A stretch of DNA of 64,000 bases. Origin: Streptomyces sp. NRRL B-3428. GTDB lineage: Bacteria; Actinomycetota; Actinomycetes; Streptomycetales; Streptomycetaceae. Under the pieces are notes generated by a model. It saw only the letters and a list, made by a program, of their open reading frames with translations. It was not told where the DNA came from and searched no databases. The translations under genes and the position numbers were made by a program. The stretch covers positions 806,001 through 870,000 of the forward strand of contig JOGW01000002.1 in NCBI GenBank assembly GCA_000721375.1, written 5' to 3'. Below are positions 1-8,711 of this stretch, in pieces; the stretch's first letter is position 1, and every line of letters begins with the position of its first letter.

Positions 1-2
1 AA

Positions 3-77
3 AAGGTGCGCGAGGCCATCGAACGGCTCGGGCCCTGCGACGAACGGCTCGGGCCCTGCGACGCGCAGAGGGACTGA
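3..77 (+). CDS. 3' end of an unidentified gene, cut by the window edge
   Basis: Frame 3 is open from the edge to a TGA at 75-77 and reads VREAIERLGPCD, ERLGPCD, AQRD. The seven codons ERLGPCD are repeated head to tail (about 21-62), an in-frame 21-bp duplication. The gene runs toward the oppositely oriented RNase H/phosphatase gene. The visible part is too short to name a family. Confidence 0.4.
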   Translation, partial: KVREAIERLGPCDERLGPCDAQRD

Positions 78-108
78 ACCCGCGTCACCGCATGGGCACT
101 GCTCACGG

Positions 109-1428
109 TCACGTGCGCAGGTGGGACGTGTCGTTGAAGAGCCGCAGGCTGGCGTTGCCGTCCGCGTAGTACGCGATCGCGGTGAGGGAGGCGGCCGAAA
201 GCTCCATGCGGAACAGGGACTCCGGCGGGGCGCCCAGGGCGAGTTGGACCAGGGTCTTCACCGGGGTGACGTGGGTGACGAGCAGCACCGTGCGGCCCGC
301 GTACCGCTCGACGAGCCGGTCGCGTGCCTCGGCGACACGGACGGCGACCTCGGCGAAGGACTCGCCGCCCGGGGGCGCCACGTCGGGCGAGGCGAGCCAG
401 GCGTCGAGTTCGGCCGGGAAACGCTCCTTGGCCTCGGCGAAGGTGAGGCCCTCGAAGGCACCGAAGTCCGTTTCGCGCAGGCCCTCTTCGACATTCACGT
501 CCAGGCCGAGCCGGGCGGCGACGGCAGAGGCCGTCTGGCGGCAGCGGATCAGCGGGGAACTGACGATCGCCTGGATGGTGCCGCGCGCCGCGAGCGCTGC
601 GGCGACCCGCTCGGCCTGACCGAGGCCGATCTCGGAGAGTACGGGGTCGGTGCCGCCGCTTCCCGAGAAGCGCTTCTGGGGCGTCAGGGCCGTCTCGCCG
701 TGGCGGAGCAGGACGAAGGTGGTGGGTGCGCCCAGGTCGGGGGCGGACCAGCCGGGTGCCGACTGGGGGCTGGACAGACCCCGCCCTCCCGGGGGCCGAG
801 CCCCTTTGAGGCTATCGGGCCCCACTGACAACGCCGGGTCCGACGACGCCGGTACGGCAACCGCCCCTGCTCCCCGTACCGAAGCAAGCGCATCACGAGC
901 CTTCGCCGCCCCCGCCGCCGCATCCCCCACCGGACCCGAGGGCTCGGGCGCGGGGGACGCGGCATTGCGCGCCGCACGCGTGTCGAGCTCGGCGGTCGAC
1001 CCCGACGGATCCCACTGCTCGCCGCGCTTGCCCGCGTCCATCGCCTCGTTGGCGAGACGGTCTGCGTGCTTGTTCTCCGCGCGCGGGATCCACTCGTAGG
1101 CGACCGAGGACGGCGGGAAGACCGAACGGGCCTCGGCGGCGAGGGGCTTCATGTCCGGATGCTTGATCTTCCAGCGGCCCGACATCTGCTCGACGACCAG
1201 CTTGGAGTCCATCCGGACCCGGACGGTGCCCGAAGGGTCCAGGTCGAAGGCCGCCCGCAGGCCCGCGATCAGGCCGCGGTACTCGGCCACATTGTTGGTC
1301 GCCACCCCGATGAACTCGGCGCGCTCCGCGAGCACTTCACCGCTCTCGCCGTCGATGACGACCGCGCCATAGCCCGCGGGCCCCGGGTTGCCCCGGGACC
1401 CGCCGTCCGCCTCGATCACGAAACGCAT
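109..1428 (-). CDS. Bifunctional RNase H I / histidine phosphatase
   Basis: The N-terminal part (about 1-140) is a type I RNase H, which cuts the RNA strand of RNA-DNA hybrids. The acidic catalytic set is visible: D8 in EADGG, E49 in NNVAEY, D74 in MDSKL and D123 in KHADRL. The C-terminal part (about 236-439) is a histidine phosphatase with the LRHGET motif at 241-246 and a late catalytic histidine in VTHVTPVK. This fusion is known in actinobacteria (M. tuberculosis Rv2228c, S. coelicolor SCO2299), where the second domain acts as an acid phosphatase. The linker (about 140-235) is Ala/Gly/Pro rich and contains a stretch, KGARPPGGRGLSSPQSAPG, that looks unlike either domain. The gene lies 3 nt after the zinc-ribbon gene on the same strand and probably shares its transcript. 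Confidence 0.92.
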   Translation of the reverse strand: MRFVIEADGGSRGNPGPAGYGAVVIDGESGEVLAERAEFIGVATNNVAEYRGLIAGLRAAFDLDPSGTVRVRMDSKLVVEQMSGRWKIKHPDMKPLAAEARSVFPPSSVAYEWIPRAENKHADRLANEAMDAGKRGEQWDPSGSTAELDTRAARNAASPAPEPSGPVGDAAAGAAKARDALASVRGAGAVAVPASSDPALSVGPDSLKGARPPGGRGLSSPQSAPGWSAPDLGAPTTFVLLRHGETALTPQKRFSGSGGTDPVLSEIGLGQAERVAAALAARGTIQAIVSSPLIRCRQTASAVAARLGLDVNVEEGLRETDFGAFEGLTFAEAKERFPAELDAWLASPDVAPPGGESFAEVAVRVAEARDRLVERYAGRTVLLVTHVTPVKTLVQLALGAPPESLFRMELSAASLTAIAYYADGNASLRLFNDTSHLRT

Positions 1429-1431
1429 CCG

Positions 1432-2175
1432 CTACAGCCCGGACTCCGAGGTGCGGACCAGGATCCGGCGGCAGTTCTCGCAGCGCACGATCGCGTCGGG
1501 CGCCGCGGCACGCACCTCGTTGAGCTCGGTGATGTTGAGCTCCAGGCGGCAGCCCTCGCAGCGGCGCTGGAAGAGGCGGGCCGCACCGACGCCGCCCTCC
1601 TTCTCGCGCAGCTTGTCGTAGAGCTTCAGGAGGTCGGCCGGCACGGAACCGGAGACGACCTCGCGCTCCTTGGTGGCCGTGGCGATCTCGCCGTCGATCT
1701 CCTCGAACGCGGCGTCACGGCGGGCCGTGGCGTCGTCGACCTTGCCCTGCACCGCACCGACCCGCTCGGTCAGCTCGGCGACCCGCTCCTGCGCGGACTC
1801 ACGGCGCTCCATGACCTCGAGGACCACGTCCTCCAGGTCGCCCTGGCGCTTGGCGAGCGAGACGATCTCGCGCTGCAGGTTCTCCAGGTCCTTCGGGCTG
1901 GTGACCGCACCCGAGTCCAGGCGCTGCTGGTCACGGACGGCGCGCTGGCGCACCTGGTCCACGTCCTGCTCGGCCTTGGTCTGCTCGCGGGAGCAGTCGC
2001 CCTCTTCCGTCGTCGCGGCGACGAGGAGGTCGCGCAGCTGGGTGTGGTCCTTGTTCAGCGACTCGATCTCGGCGTGCTCGGGCAGCGCCCTGCGCTTGTG
2101 CGCGAGCTGCGACAGGCGTACGTCGAGGGCCTGGACGTCGAGGAGTCGGATCTGGTCGGCGGGCGCGGCGTTCAG
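1432..2175 (-). CDS. C4-type zinc-ribbon, coiled-coil protein (CTG start)
   Basis: The product has 247 aa. About 1-180 is a long heptad-rich coiled coil (DLENLQREIVSLAKRQGDLEDV and following), and a four-cysteine zinc ribbon follows near the C-terminus (CEGCRLEL ... CENCRRIL). This is the zf-RING_7 family, widely conserved in actinobacteria and of uncertain function. I extended the gene to a CTG at 2173-2175. The frame stays open and homology-like from there (NAAPADQIRLLDVQALDVRLSQL), and AGGAG lies 7 nt before the CTG. The nearest internal GTG, at 1962, would cut off about 70 residues of the coiled coil. It sits between the Nif3-like gene and RNase H/phosphatase, a common actinobacterial order. 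Confidence 0.85.
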   Translation of the reverse strand: MNAAPADQIRLLDVQALDVRLSQLAHKRRALPEHAEIESLNKDHTQLRDLLVAATTEEGDCSREQTKAEQDVDQVRQRAVRDQQRLDSGAVTSPKDLENLQREIVSLAKRQGDLEDVVLEVMERRESAQERVAELTERVGAVQGKVDDATARRDAAFEEIDGEIATATKEREVVSGSVPADLLKLYDKLREKEGGVGAARLFQRRCEGCRLELNITELNEVRAAAPDAIVRCENCRRILVRTSESGL

Positions 2176-2505
2176 TTGGGGGCTCCTGCTGTCGTGGGTG
2201 AGGTGGCCGCGTGGGCGGTCCAGGCATCGGGTGCCGAGCTTTCTGCGATGCCCCCCAGAGCCTACCGCCCGACTCAGCTCAGAACCCGGCCGAGGATGCT
2301 CCTGGTCTTCTCCGTCATGACGCCCGACGCCACGCCGGGCAGCGACTGCGGCGGCCGGCTCCGCGCCTCCCGCTCCTTGGTGACCGCTTCCGTCGCGTCC
2401 GGCAGCCGCGCACCTGCCGCAGGACGGTCGAGGTGGGTCCGCGGGCCCGCTCGGGGCTGTCGAGCCCGGTCTCGCCGAGGGCCGCGGTCAGGAACTGAGG
2501 ACGGT
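2176..2505. other. 330-bp gap with no convincing gene
   Basis: Between the zinc-ribbon and Nif3-like genes (both minus) there is no complete ORF with a ribosome site. On the minus strand, fragments in two frames look protein-like (FLTAALGETGLDSPERAR in one, LPDATEAVTKEREARSRPP then GVMTEKTRSILGRVLS in another). This would fit a frameshifted relic, but I recognise no family. Confidence 0.3.
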
Positions 2506-3342
2506 CTAGCGTTCCGGGGCCGAAGCGTGCTGGGTGGTCCAGGGGTCGGTGACCGTCTTCGAGACATGGACCCGAAGGCCCCAGCCGTGCCGGTCGGAGA
2601 TCTCGTCGAGCTGCGCCGCGGCCTGCTCGCACCACGGCCACTCGGTGGCCCAGTGCGCGGCGTCGAGCAGGGCGAGGCCGCTCTGCTGCACGGCCTCGGA
2701 GGCCGGGTGGTGACGCAGGTCGGCGGTGAGGAAGGCGTCCACGCCCGCTTCCCGTACGTACGGGAAGAGGCTGTCGCCCGAGCCGCCGCTGACGGCGACC
2801 GTGGTGATCGGCTTGGCCGGGTCGCCCGCGGTACGGATGCCCTGCGCGGTGGCGGGCAGGTACTTCGCGGCGTAGGCGGCGAAGTCGCTGAGCGGCATCG
2901 GGTGCGGGAGTTCGCAGATACGGCCGAGGCCGCGGCGTCCCGAGGCGTCCGACGTGTCGGGTACGAGGGGGCGTACGACGCGCAGGCCGAGGGCGCCCGC
3001 GAGGGCGTCGGAGACGCCGGGGTCTGCGGTGTCGGCGTTGGTGTGGGCGACGTGCAGGGCGATGTCGTTCTTGATCAGGTCGTGCACGACCCGGCCCTTG
3101 AAGTGGGAGGCCACCACCGTGGTCGTACCGCGCAGATAGAGCGGGTGGTGCGTGACCAGGAGGTCCGCGCCCAACTTCACGGCCTCGTCGACGATCTCCT
3201 GCACGGGGTCCACGGCGAACAGGACCCGGCTCACCCCGGCCTCGGGATCCCCGCAGACGGTGCCGACGGCGTCCCATGATTCGGCCCGGTCAGGGGGCCA
3301 GAGGGCGTCGAGCGCGGTGAGGACTTCGTGGAGTCGGGGCAC
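2506..3342 (-). CDS. Nif3-like dinuclear metal-centre protein
   Basis: The product has 278 aa and belongs to the Nif3/YbgI (DUF34) family, whose members form hexameric toroids with a di-metal site. The metal-site motifs are visible: VTHHPLYL near residue 65, and TADLRHHPA and DAAHWATEWP in the C-terminal half. The N-terminus WPPDRAESWDAVG is the typical family opening. The physiological reaction of Nif3 proteins is not settled. Members have been linked to GTP cyclohydrolase I type 2 annotation without proof. It is the first gene of the minus-strand set with the zinc-ribbon and RNase H/phosphatase genes, and its start faces the divergent kinase gene. Confidence 0.9.
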   Translation of the reverse strand: MPRLHEVLTALDALWPPDRAESWDAVGTVCGDPEAGVSRVLFAVDPVQEIVDEAVKLGADLLVTHHPLYLRGTTTVVASHFKGRVVHDLIKNDIALHVAHTNADTADPGVSDALAGALGLRVVRPLVPDTSDASGRRGLGRICELPHPMPLSDFAAYAAKYLPATAQGIRTAGDPAKPITTVAVSGGSGDSLFPYVREAGVDAFLTADLRHHPASEAVQQSGLALLDAAHWATEWPWCEQAAAQLDEISDRHGWGLRVHVSKTVTDPWTTQHASAPER

Positions 3343-3360
3343 GCGGCGATGCTACCCGGG

Positions 3361-3386
3361 CGCACGCTTCGTATACGAAGGGTGCG
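3361..3386. promoter_or_regulatory. Long palindrome between divergent Nif3-like and kinase genes
   Basis: The core CTTCGTATACGAAG (3367-3380) is a perfect 14-bp palindrome. It is flanked by CGCAC on the left and GTGCG on the right, with one unpaired G on each side. The site lies 19 nt from the Nif3-like start and 67 nt from the kinase start. It has the size and symmetry of a dimeric repressor site. The regulator is unknown. Confidence 0.45.
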
Positions 3387-3452
3387 CGCAGGGCTCACAC
3401 CCCGCGGGCCCCACGCATTACTGTTCGCCCGAGCAGCTGAGCGGGGGGTTCG

Positions 3453-5858
3453 ATGCATGCCGGGGAAGTCCTTGACGGGCGCTACGAGTTGGTGCGCAGG
3501 CTGGACGCCGGCGGGATGGGCGAGGTGTGGGAGGGGATCGACCGGCGCATCCGGCGTCCGGTGGCGGTCAAGGTCCTGCAGGAAGAGGCCGATCCCCGGC
3601 TGATCCCCGAGCTGGTGGCCCGGCTCGGCCGGGAGGCGACGGCCGCGGGGCGGCTCGCGCATCCGCACATCGTGGCGGTCTACGACTACAACAGCATCAA
3701 GGAAGACGGCGTACCGATCGTCTACATCGTGATGGAGCTGGTCCGCGGCCGTTCCCTCGCCGCCGAACTGGCACGCGGTCTGCCCGACGTACGGCAGGCG
3801 CTGGTGTGGGCGGAGCAGATCGCGCTGGCTCTCGAGGCCGCACACGGGCCCGAGGCGGGGGTCGTGCACCGCGATCTGAAGCCGGGCAACGTGATGATCA
3901 CGCACGGCGGTCTGGTGAAGCTGCTCGACTTCGGGATCGCGCGCTTCATGGAGGAGAACGACACCCAGCACACCAAGCTGACCGGCGGCCGGATGGTCGG
4001 CACTCCCCTGTACATGGCGCCCGAGCAGTGCGTGGCCGGTCCGGTCGACGGGCGCACCGACCTGTACGCGCTGGGCTGTCTGCTGTTCGCGATGCTGACG
4101 GGGCGGCCGCCGTTCCAGCAGGAGCGCGGTCTGCTGCAGGTGATGTACCGGCAGGTGCACGAGACCCCGGTGGCGCCCAGTTCGCTGCGGCCCGAGGTCT
4201 TTCCTGAGCTCGACCGTCTCGTACGGGATCTGCTGGCGAAGGTGCCGCAGGAGCGGCCGCCGACCGCGGGTGTGGTGGTGGACCGGCTGCGGCGGCTCGC
4301 CGCGCCGCCCTCGCCCGGCGAGCAGGGTCCGGCGGATGCGGGGCGGTCGAGACGGAGGGAAGAGACGGAGGGACGGGAAGAGGCGGAGGGGCGAGCGGCG
4401 TCGAAGGGACCTTCGCAGGCGCGGGACGAGGAGTCCGTGATCCTCGACGCGGAGTTCGTACCCGAGGACGACGGACCCCAGGACCGGGGCGCGGACTACT
4501 ACGACGCCTTCTACCAGCAGATACGCACCGACCTCGCCGCACGCCACCAGGCCGCCCGCGCCCTGGAGGACCCCGAGGAGTCCCGCGCCGCGCTGGCCTC
4601 CATCGCCGCGCACGCGGTCGAACTGCTCGGCGCCGACGACCCGTTGACCCTCGACGCCCGCTTCGACCTGGCGTGCGCGACGGCGAAGGCCGGACTGGTC
4701 GGTGACGGTGCACAGCTGCTCGCCGCGCTCATCCCCGCACTGGCCGCCGCACACGGCCCGGGCGACCAGCGGGTGCTGTACGCGCGGACGCTGCTGCCGT
4801 GGTTCGTGGCCGAGGCGGGCGGGCTCAGGGAGTCGAGCGCGCTGTACGCCGCCGTCGTACCAGATCTGCGCAGGGCGCTCGGCGACACGCACTCGATGAC
4901 GCTGCACACACGGTTCCAGCAGATGGTGCAGCTGCGGCGGTCGGGAGACGCCGTCGCGGCGGTACGGGGGTGGCTCGGCCTGCTGCCGCTGCTCGCGGCC
5001 GACGAGAGCGCCGCGGCCACGGCGGCCGACGCCCGCGAGGAGCTGGCCGGCTGCATCCTCGATCTGCACAACGCCGACGAGGCCGGGCGTGAACGGGCCG
5101 CCCAGTCGCTGCGGGTGCTCGTCAGCGAGCTGGTGCCGCTGCTCGACACGGTGAGCGAGAGCGCCTACGCGGCCCGCACGGTGCTCGTGCGGTGGATCGC
5201 CGAGGCCGGTACGGCGCGGGAGTCGCTGCCCGGCTGGAAGGTGCTCATCGCGGATGCGACGGCGGCGCTCGGCGAACTGCATCCGCTGACGCTGCGGGCC
5301 CGGCTCGGCCTTGCCGAGCACATCATGGGGGCCGGGGACACCTTCGAGGCGCATACGGCGTTCTGCGAGCTGATGCCCGCGCTCGCCGCGACCCTCGGCG
5401 CCGAAGCGATGGACGTGCTGCGCTGCCGTTTCCTGATCGAGGCGACGGCCCGGCGGCCGCAGTGGGCGCAGCTGATTCCGTATCTCGTACGGGCGCTCGG
5501 TCCCGAGCACCAGCTGACCATGGACGCCCGGTTCCGTCAGGTGCTCGTCGCCGTCGAAGCCGGTGACAGACCGGCGGACCTGGCCGAGCTGCGCTACGTG
5601 CTCGGGCGGCGTCCGCAGTCGCTGCCGGCCGACGACGCGCTCACCCTGCGCGGCCGCTTCGCCCTCGCGGACGGCACGGAGCGCTCGGGACGGCGGGCGG
5701 AGGCGCGCCGGCTGTGGCAGGCGCTGCTGCCCGACCTGGTGCGGGTGATGGGCCCCCTGCATCATCTGACGCGGACGACGCAGGAACGGCTGGGGCTGAT
5801 CGAGGCGGACCGCTCGTCGGCGGCCACCCGCAAGAAGGGCCGCACCCCGGCCGCGTAA
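3453..5858 (+). CDS. Ser/Thr protein kinase with C-terminal helical repeats
   Basis: The product has 801 aa. Residues 8 to about 280 form a Hanks-type kinase, with a glycine loop at 18-25 (DAGGMGEV), catalytic K40 (VAVKVL), HRDLKPGN starting at 139, DFG at 159-161 and MAPEQ. A charged linker (about 290-350) follows. Residues 350-801 contain at least five TPR-like repeats with a (H/D)xLTLxxRxxLA pattern. There is no membrane segment, unlike PknB-type receptor kinases, so it is probably cytoplasmic and recruits partners through the repeats. The ATG at 3453 has a G-rich ribosome site 7 nt upstream. Substrates cannot be read from the sequence. Confidence 0.92.
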   Translation: MHAGEVLDGRYELVRRLDAGGMGEVWEGIDRRIRRPVAVKVLQEEADPRLIPELVARLGREATAAGRLAHPHIVAVYDYNSIKEDGVPIVYIVMELVRGRSLAAELARGLPDVRQALVWAEQIALALEAAHGPEAGVVHRDLKPGNVMITHGGLVKLLDFGIARFMEENDTQHTKLTGGRMVGTPLYMAPEQCVAGPVDGRTDLYALGCLLFAMLTGRPPFQQERGLLQVMYRQVHETPVAPSSLRPEVFPELDRLVRDLLAKVPQERPPTAGVVVDRLRRLAAPPSPGEQGPADAGRSRRREETEGREEAEGRAASKGPSQARDEESVILDAEFVPEDDGPQDRGADYYDAFYQQIRTDLAARHQAARALEDPEESRAALASIAAHAVELLGADDPLTLDARFDLACATAKAGLVGDGAQLLAALIPALAAAHGPGDQRVLYARTLLPWFVAEAGGLRESSALYAAVVPDLRRALGDTHSMTLHTRFQQMVQLRRSGDAVAAVRGWLGLLPLLAADESAAATAADAREELAGCILDLHNADEAGRERAAQSLRVLVSELVPLLDTVSESAYAARTVLVRWIAEAGTARESLPGWKVLIADATAALGELHPLTLRARLGLAEHIMGAGDTFEAHTAFCELMPALAATLGAEAMDVLRCRFLIEATARRPQWAQLIPYLVRALGPEHQLTMDARFRQVLVAVEAGDRPADLAELRYVLGRRPQSLPADDALTLRGRFALADGTERSGRRAEARRLWQALLPDLVRVMGPLHHLTRTTQERLGLIEADRSSAATRKKGRTPAA

Positions 5859-5889
5859 CGGCAGAGCCGCACCCCGGCCGCGTAACGGC
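5839..5889. repeat. 24-bp unit repeated twice across the kinase stop codon
   Basis: The unit beginning GCCGCACCCCGGCCGCGTAA occurs at 5839-5862 and again at 5866-5889, a 27-bp period. The first copy encodes the last residues (GRTPAA) and the stop; the second lies just downstream and repeats the stop. Confidence 0.85.
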
Positions 5890-5891
5890 GA

Positions 5892-5928
5892 AAGGGCGGG
5901 CGACCCCGTACAGGAGTCGCCCGCCCTT
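5892..5928. terminator. Bidirectional terminator hairpin
   Basis: There is a perfect 13-bp inverted repeat, AAGGGCGGGCGAC (5892-5904) and GTCGCCCGCCCTT (5916-5928), with an 11-nt loop. It lies between the convergent kinase and siderophore-binding genes. Confidence 0.85.
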
Positions 5929-5942
5929 GGCGTCGCCGGCTG

Positions 5943-6980
5943 CTACTTGACGAGGAAGCCCCGCAGGTCGTCGAGGACCTCGTTGGCCGCCGTCACGCCG
6001 AGGCCCAGGTACCAGGTCTCGTCCGGGACGTCCTTCGCCTGGCCGTTCTTGACCGCGCCGAGCTTCTTCCAGAGCGGGTTGTCCTCGGCGGTGTCGCGCT
6101 TGGTCTTGTCCACGTCGCCGTAGACGCCCGTGAAGATCCAGTCGGCGTCGGCCTCGTCGATCTTCTCGGGGCTGATCTCGGTGGCGAGATCGTTGATCTG
6201 CTGGTTCTTGGGACGCGGCACACCGGCGTCGTCGAGGATCGTGCCGATGAACGAGGCCTTCGCGTACAGGCGGATCTTGTCCGGCATGTAGCGCAGCATC
6301 GTGACGGTCGGCTTCTTCTCACCGATGTCCGTGCCGAGCTGCTTCGCCTTGTCCTCGTACGCGGCGATCTTCTCCTCTGCCTCGGCCCGCTTGTCGAGCG
6401 CGGTGGCGTTGAGGAGGTAGTTCTCCTTCCAGGTGAAGCCCGGGCGGATGGAGAACACGGTCGGGGCGATCTTGGAGAGCTGCGGGTAGAGCTTCTCCGC
6501 GCGCAGCTGCGAGCCGAGGATCAGATCGGGCTTGAGGCCCGCGATCGCCTCCAGGTTCAGGGAGTTGATCGTGCCGATGTTCTTCGGGCTGCCCGCGGCC
6601 TTGCTCAGGTACTCGGGGATGCCGTCGTCGCCCTCGGTGGGGGCGTAGCCGACGGGCTTGATGCCGAGCGACACGACGTTGTCGAGCTCGCCGACGTCCA
6701 GGACCACCACGCGCTTGGGCTGCGCCTTGAGCTCGGTCTTGCCCAGCGCGTGCGTGATGGTGCGCGGGAACTCGCCCGGCTTCGCGTCCGTGCCCATCTT
6801 CGCGGTGTCCTCGGCGGCCTTGGCGAAGTCCTCGCCACCCGTCGCGACCTTCTTGCTGCCCGCGCCGTTCTCGGACTTCTTCGAACCGTCCGCGCCACTG
6901 TCGGACGAGCAGGCGCCGAGGGTCAGCGCGGCGGCTGCGGCGAGGGCTGCGGCGGCGGTGCCGCGGCGGCGAAGGGACAT
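5943..6980 (-). CDS. Iron-siderophore ABC transporter substrate-binding lipoprotein
   Basis: The product has 345 aa. The N-terminus is a lipoprotein signal ending in LGAC with C24 as the lipidated cysteine. The rest is a FecB/FepB-type binding fold with ITHALGKTELKAQPKRVVVLDVG near the start and GLKPDLILGSQ in the first lobe. The protein should sit on the outer face of the membrane and deliver a ferric siderophore to a permease encoded elsewhere, since no permease or ATPase is adjacent. An iron box lies about 90 bp upstream, so DmdR/IdeR-type repression in iron-replete cells is likely. The ligand is unknown. Confidence 0.9.
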   Translation of the reverse strand: MSLRRRGTAAAALAAAAALTLGACSSDSGADGSKKSENGAGSKKVATGGEDFAKAAEDTAKMGTDAKPGEFPRTITHALGKTELKAQPKRVVVLDVGELDNVVSLGIKPVGYAPTEGDDGIPEYLSKAAGSPKNIGTINSLNLEAIAGLKPDLILGSQLRAEKLYPQLSKIAPTVFSIRPGFTWKENYLLNATALDKRAEAEEKIAAYEDKAKQLGTDIGEKKPTVTMLRYMPDKIRLYAKASFIGTILDDAGVPRPKNQQINDLATEISPEKIDEADADWIFTGVYGDVDKTKRDTAEDNPLWKKLGAVKNGQAKDVPDETWYLGLGVTAANEVLDDLRGFLVK

Positions 6981-6997
6981 CGGTGCTCCAAAGACAC

Positions 6998-7062
6998 AGG
7001 GTGCAGACAGAGGGTGCGGACAGTGGGTGCGGACAGTGGGTGCAGACAGAGGGTGCGGACAC
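6998..7062. repeat. Five 13-bp tandem repeats in the leader of the siderophore gene
   Basis: The units are AGGGTGCAGACAG, AGGGTGCGGACAG, TGGGTGCGGACAG, TGGGTGCAGACAG and AGGGTGCGGACAC. They lie between the iron box and the start codon, so they should be transcribed as a 5' leader. Confidence 0.9.
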
Positions 7063-7071
7063 AGGCTTTGC

Positions 7072-7090
7072 TTAGGTAACCCTCACCTTA
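7072..7090 (-). promoter_or_regulatory. Iron box (DmdR/IdeR-type operator)
   Basis: The minus strand reads TAAGGTGAGGGTTACCTAA. It matches the actinobacterial iron-box consensus TTAGGTTAGGCTAACCTAA at 15 of 19 positions, including both AGGT/ACCT half-sites. It lies upstream of the siderophore-binding lipoprotein, the expected target. Confidence 0.8.
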
Positions 7091-7277
7091 CGCATCCGGA
7101 ATATCGGTGTGCACATCCGCCCCCTGTGACGCTTCCGACAGCACGGCCAACAGCACACAGCCCGCCTGGCCCTCAGGCGAATCAGGACATCGCCACCCTT
7201 TGGTGTGAAGCGCGAGGCAGCACGTCCCACGCCAGTGCGTACGAAAACTAGCTTTCGTCACCGGAGGTGAACGCTGG

Positions 7278-8453
7278 ATGACGACGACGGCGATGGCGAC
7301 GGACACGGCCCCGGACGAGGGCGCGAACAGTGTGTCCGGCGAGATGGTGGCGGTGCGGCATCCCGGGTTCGCGAGTGCACTGCGACCCCCCGGGTTCACG
7401 ATCGCGGCCGACGGCTCCTATGCGGCCCGGCTCGCCCCGCGCGGGGAGGTCTGGTGCGCGGAGCGCTGGAGCCTCGACAGTGCGGAGCCCTATGCGGTGC
7501 CGCTCCCGGTGGAGCAGCCGGAGGAGCCCGGTACGGAGGTGCTGCCGCTGGCCGACGGGCGGGTGCTCGTGCACCGCTTCGCGGACGGCCGCCACCTGTT
7601 CTCGCTCCTCTACCCGACCGGCCCCGGCACCGGCCAGCTGGCGCTCGGCGCCGTGGAGACCGCCGAGCTGACCCTGCTTCCGCCCTCGCCCAGCGGGAGT
7701 TGTGCCTACGCCCTCGCGCCCGGCGAGCGGTCGAGTTCCGTGTGGCTGGTGGCGGGCGGTGCGTTCGGGCCCGAGCTGGTCGCGCAGGTGCCGGGCCGCT
7801 GCTCGGGCGGGGTGTGGCTGGACCGTACGGGGCGGATGCTGGCGCTCGACCAGGAGCGGGACGGGCGCGTCAAGACGGTCGCCGTCGATCTGGAGCGCGG
7901 GGGTGAGGTCTCGCCGCTGCTCCAGATCGGCGACGACTCCGACGACCGGCTGCTGCTCGCCGATCCGGGCAGCGGCTTCATCGTCGTACGCTCGGACGCA
8001 CCCGGGCACGACCGGCTCGGCTGGGGCCAGCTCGGCTCCACACGGCCCATCCACTTCCCGGACGCGCTGCGTCTGGAGGACTGTGTGGTGACGCCGTTCG
8101 CAATACAGCCCGGCCAGGTGCTCAGTCCCGAGTCCTGTGCCGTGGGCCTGCGGATCGACGGAGCGGCCGGCAGCTGGCTGGGCGTCTGGTCGCCCCAGCA
8201 GCGCCGGGCACAGCAACTGGCGGCCCCGTACGGCTGGTTGGGCTGCGGCCTGTGGTCACCGGACCAGGAGCTCCTGCTGCCGTACGTCACCGAGGACACC
8301 CCTTGTGGTCTCGCCCGTGTCACCCCGCCCGAGCCGGAGCCCGTCCAGCTGCCCGAGCCGGTGGCCGAGACCGCACCCGTGCCCGCACCGAGCGCCCCTC
8401 GGCCCGTTCCGTTGCAGCAGGCCCCGCTCACCGGGCGGCTTGCCGCTCGTTAG
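7278..8453 (+). CDS. Conserved-looking hypothetical protein, possibly beta-propeller-like
   Basis: The product has 391 aa. I do not recognise a named family. The middle shows repeated short beta-type segments with WS, DG and GR turns (WSLDSAEPY, LPLADGRVLVHRFADGRHLF, VWLDRTGRMLALDQERDGRV, LGCGLWSPDQELLLPYV), which resembles a WD/beta-propeller rather than an enzyme. The C-terminal 50 residues are Pro/Val/Ala rich. There is no signal peptide or membrane helix. The ATG at 7278 has a strong GGAGGTGA ribosome site. A near-palindrome ACGAAA-aCTAGc-TTTCGT (7241-7258) sits just before it and could be an operator. Confidence 0.75.
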   Translation: MTTTAMATDTAPDEGANSVSGEMVAVRHPGFASALRPPGFTIAADGSYAARLAPRGEVWCAERWSLDSAEPYAVPLPVEQPEEPGTEVLPLADGRVLVHRFADGRHLFSLLYPTGPGTGQLALGAVETAELTLLPPSPSGSCAYALAPGERSSSVWLVAGGAFGPELVAQVPGRCSGGVWLDRTGRMLALDQERDGRVKTVAVDLERGGEVSPLLQIGDDSDDRLLLADPGSGFIVVRSDAPGHDRLGWGQLGSTRPIHFPDALRLEDCVVTPFAIQPGQVLSPESCAVGLRIDGAAGSWLGVWSPQQRRAQQLAAPYGWLGCGLWSPDQELLLPYVTEDTPCGLARVTPPEPEPVQLPEPVAETAPVPAPSAPRPVPLQQAPLTGRLAAR

Positions 8454-8543
8454 ACTCGGAGACCTCAGGAAAACGGGGTCTGCGGGCGCCCCGGCAGCAA
8501 CGGGGGCCCGCGGCGACAAGCAACAAATCAACGGGGTGAGTTG

Positions 8544-8687
8544 ATGAAGAAGGAGCAGGTCAGCGAGTCGACAGGGACCGAGGACGGCCACGGCCGCCAC
8601 CGCGGTCCGGCCGCCGAGCAGGACGTCGAGTCGACGCCTGCGGGGCGTCACCGTCGCCACGCCGAGCAGAGCAGCCAGGCGGCCTGA
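8544..8687 (+). CDS. 47-residue small hydrophilic protein
   Basis: The ORF begins MKKEQVSESTGTEDGHGRHR, ends HAEQSSQAA and stops at 8685-8687. A GGGGTGAG ribosome site precedes the ATG and a clear terminator follows 24 bp after the stop, so it looks like a complete small gene. It is rich in His, Glu, Gln and Arg, with no hydrophobic segment. I do not recognise a function. Confidence 0.65.
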   Translation: MKKEQVSESTGTEDGHGRHRGPAAEQDVESTPAGRHRRHAEQSSQAA

Positions 8688-8711
8688 CCGACCGCTTGGG
8701 GACATGAGTCA

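Noticed and set aside
3367..3380. loxP-like recombination site
   Set aside because: Half-sites abut without the 8-bp spacer and no recombinase gene is present.
3231..5765. An 844-residue open frame opposite the kinase
   Set aside because: The kinase on the other strand has all catalytic motifs; the antisense product is low-complexity.
6998..7062. Tandem repeats as a CRISPR array
   Set aside because: The units are contiguous with no unique spacers, and there are no cas genes.
7241..7258. KstR-type site before the 7278 gene
   Set aside because: ACGAAAaCTAGcTTTCGT is a near-palindrome, but it does not match TnnAACnnGTTnnA.
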